A stretch of DNA of 11,606 bases from assembly GCA_028691625.1 (NCBI GenBank), contig JAQUYZ010000006.1, forward strand, positions 1 to 11,606, given 5' to 3'. The notes beneath the pieces were generated by a model that had not been told where the DNA came from, made no database searches, and saw only the letters and a list, made by a program, of their open reading frames with translations. Origin of the DNA: Eubacteriales bacterium. GTDB taxonomy: Bacteria; Bacillota; Clostridia; Peptostreptococcales; Anaerovoracaceae. Of the stretch, positions 1 through 5,323 are shown one piece after another; the stretch's first letter is position 1, and each line of letters begins with the position of its first letter. The translations under genes and the position numbers were made by a program.

Positions 1-605
1 AGCACAAGCAGTCCAACCAGAATCAGATTCTTCCATGCAAACAGAAATCCGGTTGCCTGACGAATCCCTTCGTTAAGAAGCACCAGAGGCCAGCCTGCCA
101 ACAAGGTACCCGACGGGCAAATCCATTTGCAAAACCAAGGTTCACCCTGTCCGGCGATATCCAGAACAAACATTGGGAGCAAAATTACAAAAATCAGAAG
201 GATCCCGTATTTCAAAAGCCGCAGAAAACGATCTCCTTTGATCACAGTAATTTTTTTCACAACCGGTATTTTATATAGAAGGTCCTGTACCAAACCAAAG
301 GGACACAGCCAGCCGCATGCAAATCGTCCCAGCAAAGCACCGATCATCAGGAAAAAGCCGACCATGTAGTAGGAAAAGCTGAAATTCCTCGCCGCCAGTA
401 CCGCTTGAAGAGAGCCGATAGGGCAGGACCCTAACGCACCCGGACAGGAATAGCAGTTCAAACCCGGCACACAATATGATTTCAGGGAACCGGTATAGAT
501 GCTCCCGTTCTCAAAGCCTTTCAGATAACCGTTGGTGACTGCCGTAAAGCCGATCTGGACCCATAAGCGGATCTGTGTTTTTACTGCTCTCAACCCCTTA
601 ACCAA
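1..605 (-). CDS. 4Fe-4S binding membrane protein, NapH/MauN-like (3' end outside window)
   Basis: Read by hand on the minus strand; about 201 codons are visible and the C-terminus lies beyond base 1. Probable role: an integral membrane iron-sulfur protein that moves electrons between the cytoplasm and an extracytoplasmic acceptor. Cysteines, numbered from the chosen start, fall at 45, 51, 54, 61, then 97 and 101 in CGWLCPFG, then 159 and 163 in CKWICPSG. This pattern, with 'CPGALGSCPIG' and CxxxCP turns next to hydrophobic helices, is typical of NapH/CcoG-related clostridial 4Fe-4S proteins. Hydrophobic helices lie near 78-93, 133-148 and at the truncated end. The start is a TTG overlapping the stop of the preceding CXXC peptide gene by 8 bases, with GGAG 10 bases upstream. 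A TTG at 593 is possible but has its purine-rich stretch directly abutting it. The overlap suggests translational coupling. The fold assignment is firm; the electron partner is inferred. Confidence 0.85.
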   Translation of the reverse strand, partial: MVKGLRAVKTQIRLWVQIGFTAVTNGYLKGFENGSIYTGSLKSYCVPGLNCYSCPGALGSCPIGSLQAVLAARNFSFSYYMVGFFLMIGALLGRFACGWLCPFGLVQDLLYKIPVVKKITVIKGDRFLRLLKYGILLIFVILLPMFVLDIAGQGEPWFCKWICPSGTLLAGWPLVLLNEGIRQATGFLFAWKNLILVGLLV

Positions 606-765
606 TGCCGATACACTCCAAACATATGTGTATGGCCTTTCTCAATACCACCGCCATTTCACCTCGGCTGATGCCGGCAAATACTAATACAGTTCCGACA
701 AGAAAGGTGATTGCCGGAATCAGGATCCGTCCTTTATGAAATGCTTTTTCAGAATGCTTTACCAT
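598..765 (-). CDS. CD1871A-like CXXC motif-containing small membrane protein
   Basis: A 55-residue ORF read by hand on the minus strand. ATG at 765 is preceded by CAGGAG with 5-base spacing, and the gene begins 2 bases after the TlpA-like stop codon. Residues 1-13 are polar and basic (MVKHSEKAFHKGR), residues 14-32 form one hydrophobic transmembrane segment, and the tail ends in ICLECIGIG with Cys48 and Cys51 as the CXXC pair. Size, single helix and C-terminal CLxCIGIG match the clostridial family annotated as 'CD1871A family CXXC motif-containing protein', which has no established function that I know of. It sits between a thioredoxin-like lipoprotein and a 4Fe-4S membrane protein and overlaps the latter's start. 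That context suggests a membrane thiol/disulfide intermediate passing electrons between its neighbours, or a metal-site donor. Existence is well supported; function is inference only. Confidence 0.85.
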   Translation of the reverse strand: MVKHSEKAFHKGRILIPAITFLVGTVLVFAGISRGEMAVVLRKAIHICLECIGIG

Positions 766-767
766 AT

Positions 768-1418
768 TTACTCCTGTTGCTTAAGGCTTTCCAGAGTTTT
801 ATCAATGAGATCGGCCCAGGCTTTTTTATCCCGGGAACCGATATAGAATTCGCTTACGATATTGCCGTCGCTGTCAACGAAAAAGCTTGCAGGAATCGCA
901 TCGAACCGGTTCAGTACTGCTTTGATCATCTCTTCCGATACGAGCAAATGGGTATAGTCCGCTCCGGTACCGGAAGCGATTTCGCCAGCCAGCTCCCGCT
1001 GTTCCTCTACGATCTCCATATTCTCATCCTGCACGTCCACAACAATGCCGACAATATTGACTCCCTTGGGTTCGTATTCCTTTTGAAGTTTTCCCAGATC
1101 AGGCATTTCATCAAGGCAAGGACCACAGAAGGTTCCCCACACATTCACCAAGGTCAGCGAATACTCTCTGAATATATCCTGGCTGACGGGATTACCATAG
1201 ATATCTTGTGTCTGAAAGTTGATCAGCCCGATGGATTCCGGCTCTTCGTCATTCAATTGTTCCTCCGGATCCTGCGGCATTTCATCGATCTGTATTCCAT
1301 CCTGTTCCTGATCCGGCACTCCGGATTCCGTACTGCAGCCCGCCATTAAAATCAAGCACAGCAGCAAAACAAGAACTACCCGATATCTTCCGGATTTCAA
1401 AGAGCTTATTTGCTTCAT
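768..1418 (-). CDS. TlpA-like thioredoxin-fold lipoprotein
   Basis: A 216-residue exported thiol-disulfide oxidoreductase of the TlpA/ResA type. The N-terminus is basic, then hydrophobic, ending in a lipobox LMAGC with lipidated Cys28, so the protein should sit on the outer face of the membrane. An acidic linker (about 30-62) leads into a thioredoxin fold: WGTFCGPC with CGPC at 98-101, a GIVVDVQ strand, and PASFFVDSDG containing the cis-proline loop. TlpA/ResA relatives reduce disulfides, for example in apocytochromes or surface proteins; the target here is unknown. ATG at 1418 is chosen over the upstream GTG at 1436 because GGGGGT lies 6 bases before the ATG. Next downstream, after 2 bases, is the CXXC peptide, then the 4Fe-4S protein, so the three probably form one operon. 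mtaB ends 58 bases upstream; no convincing promoter was seen in that gap, so read-through from mtaB is possible. Confidence 0.9.
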   Translation of the reverse strand: MKQISSLKSGRYRVVLVLLLCLILMAGCSTESGVPDQEQDGIQIDEMPQDPEEQLNDEEPESIGLINFQTQDIYGNPVSQDIFREYSLTLVNVWGTFCGPCLDEMPDLGKLQKEYEPKGVNIVGIVVDVQDENMEIVEEQRELAGEIASGTGADYTHLLVSEEMIKAVLNRFDAIPASFFVDSDGNIVSEFYIGSRDKKAWADLIDKTLESLKQQE

Positions 1419-1436
1419 TATCGCACCCCCATGCAC

Positions 1437-1474
1437 CTTGCGTATTCAGTTTACTTGCGTATTCATGCTGAATA
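1437..1474. repeat. short direct and inverted repeats in the mtaB-tlpA gap
   Basis: A 12-base direct repeat, CTTGCGTATTCA, occurs at 1437-1448 and 1454-1465 (17-base period, so possibly a slippage duplication). The second copy runs into a perfect 6-base inverted repeat with a 3-base loop, TATTCA-TGC-TGAATA, at 1460-1474, just after the mtaB stop. There is no U-tract, so it is not an intrinsic terminator. It could be an operator or chance. Confidence 0.45.
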
Positions 1475-1476
1475 AT

Positions 1477-2826
1477 TCAACCTATTACTTCCCCTTTTAC
1501 CCCGTCACGATACAATTCAATCAGTCTCACATCGGCAAATGTATTGCAGCGATTCTCACTCCCCTTGCAGTACACTTTGATGTAGTTATCCGTCAAGCCT
1601 TCCAGCAAGCCGGTTTTTGGATCATATTGCTCCAGCAAAACCCTTCTGGCAGTTCCTAAGTTCCGCTTGTAAAATCTTCGAGACTCTGTATCCGAGATTC
1701 GGATCAGCTCCACGCTTCTTCGTGCTTTCACTTCCGGTGAAATGTGCGCCTTCATTTCTGCAGCCCTGGTCCCTTCCCGCTTGGAATATTTGAACACATG
1801 TACCTTGCAGAAACCTGCCTGTTCTATCATGCTGCGGCTTTCACCATAATCCTCTTCGGTCTCTCCGGGAAAACCGACGATGATGTCAGTTGTTATGCCG
1901 TATCCCGGATCGTGTTCCTTCAGCAGATGAACCAGCTGCAGATAATCCTTTCTGTCATAGATGCGATTCATTTCCTTCAGTATCCGGTCGCTTCCGCTCT
2001 GCAGCGAAAGATGCATGTGAGGGCAAAGTCGCTCATATTTCAATAATCTCCTGGCATAATCCACATCAATCACGTTTGGTTCCAAGGAGCCGAGGCGTAT
2101 TCTGAAATCACCGGGCAGCTCGTTCAATGCATTTACAATAATCTCAATACCGTAAATCATATCCGGATTTTCCGAATTATCCTGATCAGTATTACAGATT
2201 TTGCCTTTTTCCATTCCATACAGCGCAGTATTGATTCCCGTGAGGACCAGCTCTTTAAATCCCTGCCCTATGAGGCTTTCTGCTTCCTTAACAATCTCTT
2301 CCTTTCCCCTGCTTCTCACCGTGCCTCTGGCATATGGTATGATACAGTAGGAACAGAACCTGTCGCAGCCCTCCTGAATCTTGATAAAGGCTCTGGTTCT
2401 GGAATCCATTGAGGTGATGATGCCTGTCTCTTCGTACTCCGTAAGCTGGTCCCATTCTCTGATATGACAATCCACACCCTTCGTCTTTGCATACGCTTCG
2501 ATATAGTCGGGCAGTTTGTTTTTTTCATTGGTTCCGGCAACAATATTGACGCCTTCTATGCTCCTTGCCTCATCGGGGCTGACCTGGGCATAACAGCCAA
2601 TCACTGCAGTGATACTGTCGGGATTGATCTTTTTTACCCTTCTGATAAATTGTCTCGACTTTCGGTCTGACAAACCGGTTACGGTGCAGGTATTAATCAC
2701 ATATACATCGGCAAAATCGTTCTCTCCGACGATTTCATAGCCTCGTTGCAGAAATTTTTCCTTCAAGGCCTGTGTTTCATATTGATTCACTTTACACCCA
2801 AGGGTGTGAAATGCAATTTTCATCAT
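1477..2826 (-). CDS. mtaB: tRNA t6A37 C2-methylthiotransferase MtaB (radical SAM)
   Basis: A 449-residue radical-SAM methylthiotransferase that converts N6-threonylcarbamoyladenosine at position 37 of ANN-decoding tRNAs to its 2-methylthio form (ms2t6A), acting in the cytoplasm. The N-terminal UPF0004 domain begins with KIAFHTLGCKVNQYET and carries the three auxiliary-cluster cysteines Cys11, Cys47 (INTCTVT) and Cys78 (VIGCYAQ). The radical SAM motif is CDRFCSYC, Cys154/158/161. The region SDIIVGFPGE-like 'TTDIIVGFPGETEEDY' follows, then a C-terminal TRAM-like domain (about 380-445). Length matches the MtaB/YqeV family, and 'GCKVNQYE' separates it from MiaB and RimO. ATG 2826 (or 2823) is preferred over an in-frame TTG at 2856 because AGGAAAGAAGAG precedes it and the alignment with family N-termini begins there. 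In B. subtilis the gene directly follows rsmE in the dnaK operon; here two opposite-strand genes intervene and it has its own promoter. Confidence 0.95.
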   Translation of the reverse strand: MMKIAFHTLGCKVNQYETQALKEKFLQRGYEIVGENDFADVYVINTCTVTGLSDRKSRQFIRRVKKINPDSITAVIGCYAQVSPDEARSIEGVNIVAGTNEKNKLPDYIEAYAKTKGVDCHIREWDQLTEYEETGIITSMDSRTRAFIKIQEGCDRFCSYCIIPYARGTVRSRGKEEIVKEAESLIGQGFKELVLTGINTALYGMEKGKICNTDQDNSENPDMIYGIEIIVNALNELPGDFRIRLGSLEPNVIDVDYARRLLKYERLCPHMHLSLQSGSDRILKEMNRIYDRKDYLQLVHLLKEHDPGYGITTDIIVGFPGETEEDYGESRSMIEQAGFCKVHVFKYSKREGTRAAEMKAHISPEVKARRSVELIRISDTESRRFYKRNLGTARRVLLEQYDPKTGLLEGLTDNYIKVYCKGSENRCNTFADVRLIELYRDGVKGEVIG

Positions 2827-2914
2827 TTGCTCTTCTTTCCTGTATTTTGTCAGCAATAACTTGTATTCTATTTTTGATTCAGGTGCAATGCGATTGATTC
2901 AACGGTCATTAATT

Positions 2915-2943
2915 ATTGTAGCAGTTTGTCCTTTTTCTGTAAA
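2915..2943 (-). promoter_or_regulatory. sigma-A-type promoter for mtaB
   Basis: Read on the minus strand: -35 TTTACA (2943-2938), a 17-base spacer, and -10 TACAAT (2920-2915), each 5/6 to consensus. Transcription would begin near 2908, leaving a leader of about 80 bases before the mtaB ATG. This fits mtaB being separated from the dnaK operon. Confidence 0.7.
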
Positions 2944-3006
2944 TCGAATTCATGACATTATAAAATAAGAGTCGCAAAATAAGCTTGATTTCGCTTTTAT
3001 TTTGAA

Positions 3007-3035
3007 TTGTTTTCCCACAAAACAAATGGTAAAAT
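3007..3035 (+). promoter_or_regulatory. sigma-A-type promoter for the LysM-amidohydrolase gene
   Basis: -35 TTGTTT (3007-3012), 17-base spacer, -10 TAAAAT (3030-3035) with an extended TG at 3027-3028. It lies about 45 bases before the ATG at 3081 and is divergent from the mtaB promoter, with about 64 bases between the two -35 boxes. That shared AT-rich interval could hold regulatory sites, but no clear operator was identified. Confidence 0.6.
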
Positions 3036-3066
3036 GAAGCTGTAATATTGTCCAAAAAATGGTAGT

Positions 3067-3074
3067 AAGGAGGT
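3067..3074 (+). promoter_or_regulatory. consensus ribosome binding site AAGGAGGT
   Basis: AAGGAGGT is followed by a 6-base spacer and ATG at 3081. This is a near-perfect match to the anti-Shine-Dalgarno sequence and fixes the start of the LysM-amidohydrolase gene; strong translation is expected. Confidence 0.85.
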
Positions 3075-3080
3075 CCTATC

Positions 3081-5042
3081 ATGAAAAAACGAATCTTAAT
3101 CAGTATTTTACTGATTACTGCTCTCGTCATCGGCAGCTTTGGTTTTTCCTGCGGAGCAAATTCCTATACTGTCCAGGCAGGCGATGTGCTTTGGAAGGTC
3201 GCCGAACAGTATCAAACAACCTATCAGGAGCTCGCCAAGTACAACCAGATAAAAGACCCTGATTTGATCTATGTGAATCAGGTGATCAAAATTCCTGATC
3301 TTGCTCCGGACGAACCGGCGGAGGATATTTCGGATACGGTTCCGGCTCCGGTTTCTCAAACAACTGCAGATACGATTTTTCAAAACGGCACAATTTATAC
3401 GATTGATGACAATAATAACGTAGCAAAGGCACTCGCTATAAAAGATGGTAAGATCCTTTATGTAGGTGATAACAAAGCGGAAGCAGATGCCTACAAGGGA
3501 AGTGCCACCGTTGTGGTAGATTTGAAAGGTAAAGTTGTGATGCCCGGATTTGTCGATGCTCATGTCCACGCGCCAGGTACTGCTCTGACCGAGCTGTTTG
3601 ACATTTACCTCTATGAATCACTGACAAAAGAGCAAACACTTGCGGACATTAAAGCCTTCATTGACGCGAATCCGGACTTGACAGAGTACTGGGGTTCCGG
3701 TTATTCCGTCGGTATCGGAGAGGATTCAAAGGGCCCGAAAGCTGAGTGGCTTGATGCGATCTGCAAGGACAAACCGATTATTCTTACCTCGAATGACGGT
3801 CATAACAAGTGGTTGAATTCCAAGGCTCTGGAAATGAACGGAATTACAAAAGATACGCCGAATCCAGAGGGTGGGCTGGTGCATAAGGATCCTGCAACGG
3901 GAGCGCTTTGGGGTAACCTAACGGATGCTTCTTCCCTGATCACCATGTCCCAGACTTATACGACGGAGCAGGAGACAGAAGCCTTGAAAGCCTTCCAGGA
4001 GAGCATGCATGGCTGGGGTTATACCTCGATCATGTCTATCGCTCCGATTGATGTTGACCCAAAGAGATATCAGGAACTGGAACAGAATGAGCAGTTGTTC
4101 CTGCGTGTAAATCTGGCTCAGTCAATAGACCCCGAAAAAGAGTTTGAACCGCAGCTTCAGTCGTTGATTAAAATGAAAAAGGAATTCGAAACTGATCTGA
4201 TTGACGTGAATACTGCGAAATACTTCGCCGACGGTGTCGTCGAGGGGACCACCGCTTACCTGCTTCAACCTTATGACGCGGCAGCCGGTCTCGCATCAGA
4301 CTACACAGCAGAATTTTATTGGGACCCGGATGAACTGGATCGATATTTTGACCGGACCATGGAGGAAGGATTCCAGATTCATGTACACTCCATCGGAGAC
4401 GCCTCTACCAGACTGGTTTTGGATTCTATGGAGTATGCACAAAATCAAAATGCTTCTCTGGATAATCGAAACGTGATCACCCATCTGCAATTGGTGGATG
4501 AGGCGGACAAACCGAGATTCGGCAAGCTGGAAATTATCGCTGCTCTGCAGCCTTATTGGCACCTGAAAGAGCCTGAATGGTGGGATTATGTAGACAGCGT
4601 TAATCTGGGAAAGGATCGCGCTTATAAGGAATATCCCGTCAAATCTCTCCTTGACAACGGAGCCCTCCTGACCTCCTCCGGTGACCACCCCGTATCCCCT
4701 GTCAACAATCCGTTCTGGGCCATCGAAGCCGGTGTGACCAGGAACCTGAACAACGCGGAATACTATGGAGTGGATGATATCACGGATATCGATGATCCCA
4801 CCTGGCTGCTCAATCCGGCGGAAAGAGTGCCCGTCATGGATATGGTCAAAGCATATACCATTAACGGCGCTTATCAGCTGTTCCGGGAGAAATCCATCGG
4901 CTCTCTCGAAGTTGGCAAATGTGCCGACATGATCGTAGTCGATCAGGATATCTTCAAAGTCAAACCTCTGGACATTGATAAAACCAAGGTGCTGACCACG
5001 ATTTTCAACGGTGAGGCCGTCTTCGGAGATTACAATTACTGA
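3081..5042 (+). CDS. exported LysM domain / YtcJ-like amidohydrolase fusion
   Basis: A 653-residue protein. Residues 1-24 form a secretion signal (MKKR, then a hydrophobic run). GFSC near 21-24 resembles a weak lipobox, so lipidation is uncertain. A LysM domain follows at about 28-72 (YTVQAGDVLWKVAEQY ... VNQVIKIP), which in other proteins binds N-acetylglucosamine polymers such as peptidoglycan. After a short Pro-rich linker comes an amidohydrolase-superfamily TIM barrel (about 95-650) of the Amidohydro_3/YtcJ type. Visible metal-site elements are DAHVH (His161, His163), AKYFADG with Lys380 as the probable carboxylated lysine, IHVHSIGD (His434, His436), THLQ (His468) and SSGDHPVS (Asp535). 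It ends with the family's C-terminal IGSLEVGKCADMIVVDQD strand. YtcJ relatives hydrolyse amide-like bonds and are mostly cytosolic; the substrate here is unknown. It has its own promoter upstream and a 36-base palindrome after the stop, so it is probably monocistronic. Confidence 0.9.
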   Translation: MKKRILISILLITALVIGSFGFSCGANSYTVQAGDVLWKVAEQYQTTYQELAKYNQIKDPDLIYVNQVIKIPDLAPDEPAEDISDTVPAPVSQTTADTIFQNGTIYTIDDNNNVAKALAIKDGKILYVGDNKAEADAYKGSATVVVDLKGKVVMPGFVDAHVHAPGTALTELFDIYLYESLTKEQTLADIKAFIDANPDLTEYWGSGYSVGIGEDSKGPKAEWLDAICKDKPIILTSNDGHNKWLNSKALEMNGITKDTPNPEGGLVHKDPATGALWGNLTDASSLITMSQTYTTEQETEALKAFQESMHGWGYTSIMSIAPIDVDPKRYQELEQNEQLFLRVNLAQSIDPEKEFEPQLQSLIKMKKEFETDLIDVNTAKYFADGVVEGTTAYLLQPYDAAAGLASDYTAEFYWDPDELDRYFDRTMEEGFQIHVHSIGDASTRLVLDSMEYAQNQNASLDNRNVITHLQLVDEADKPRFGKLEIIAALQPYWHLKEPEWWDYVDSVNLGKDRAYKEYPVKSLLDNGALLTSSGDHPVSPVNNPFWAIEAGVTRNLNNAEYYGVDDITDIDDPTWLLNPAERVPVMDMVKAYTINGAYQLFREKSIGSLEVGKCADMIVVDQDIFKVKPLDIDKTKVLTTIFNGEAVFGDYNY

Positions 5043-5069
5043 TTACAATCTTGATATTACACCCCATGA

Positions 5070-5105
5070 CAGGAAAAGAGCTGCCGGCCGGCAGCTCTTT
5101 TCCTG
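5070..5105. terminator. 36-bp perfect palindrome, probable terminator
   Basis: The arms 5070-5087 and 5088-5105 are exactly complementary, with core GCCGGCCGGC flanked by AAAAGAGCT and AGCTCTTTT. It starts 28 bases after the amidohydrolase stop. As RNA it folds into a GC-capped hairpin whose 3' arm ends in CUUUUCC, so the U-run is part of the stem. It should act as a terminator for the plus-strand gene and, by symmetry, might work in the other direction too. No base mismatch or spacer is present. Confidence 0.7.
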
Positions 5106-5267
5106 GATCTATGAGAACTTGTTGTTAGAGTTATTTGTATACATGTTCTCAGCATATGCAATCTCCATGCATTTCCACCAATCGAACCGTCTGAAAATAT
5201 TTTTTATTCCGTTTGCCTATTGGAAAAATCACCATGCATACGGCACAAAGGATATGTATTCATAACC

Positions 5268-5296
5268 TTGCATCTTTTTGCATATCTTTGTAATAC
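5268..5296 (+). promoter_or_regulatory. weak candidate promoter for the M23-deacetylase gene
   Basis: -35 TTGCAT (5268-5273), 17-base spacer, -10-like TAATAC (5291-5296). TATGAT at 5297-5302 is a better -10 by sequence but is badly spaced from either TTGCAT. The promoter could instead belong to an alternative sigma factor not recognised here. Confidence 0.3.
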
Positions 5297-5310
5297 TATG
5301 ATGCTTTCCC

Positions 5311-5316
5311 GGGGGT
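5311..5316 (+). promoter_or_regulatory. ribosome binding site that decides a TTG start
   Basis: GGGGGT is followed by 7 bases and then TTG at 5324. No ATG or GTG in frame nearby gives an intact signal anchor, so the TTG is the likely start. The same GGGGGT motif precedes the TlpA-like gene. Confidence 0.6.
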
Positions 5317-5323
5317 AATTTTA

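Larger units (their letters stand above)
5106..5323. other. intergenic region upstream of the M23-deacetylase gene
   Basis: AT-rich stretch with no convincing gene; the one open frame through it starts inside the amidohydrolase 3' end, lacks a ribosome binding site and resembles nothing known. It contains an imperfect hairpin (GAGAAC ... GTTCTC, about 5114-5152) of unknown meaning, two copies of CCATGCAT, and a pair of TTGCAT boxes at 5268 and 5278 near the likely promoter. Confidence 0.5.

Noticed and set aside
711..1349. 212-residue plus-strand open frame opposite the TlpA-like gene
   Set aside because: The minus-strand frame has a lipobox and CGPC motif; the plus-strand product resembles nothing and spans a gene boundary.
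2824..2856. Longer mtaB form starting at TTG 2856
   Set aside because: The extra 10 residues are not like MtaB N-termini and the good ribosome binding site is just before ATG 2826.
2962..3003. AT-rich imperfect hairpin between the divergent promoters as a terminator
   Set aside because: The pairing depends on A-T and wobble pairs with a long interior, it follows no gene end, and such matches are common in AT-rich DNA.
5011..5265. 84-residue open frame overlapping the amidohydrolase 3' end
   Set aside because: It starts inside a sure gene in another frame, reads through the terminator palindrome and has no ribosome binding site.
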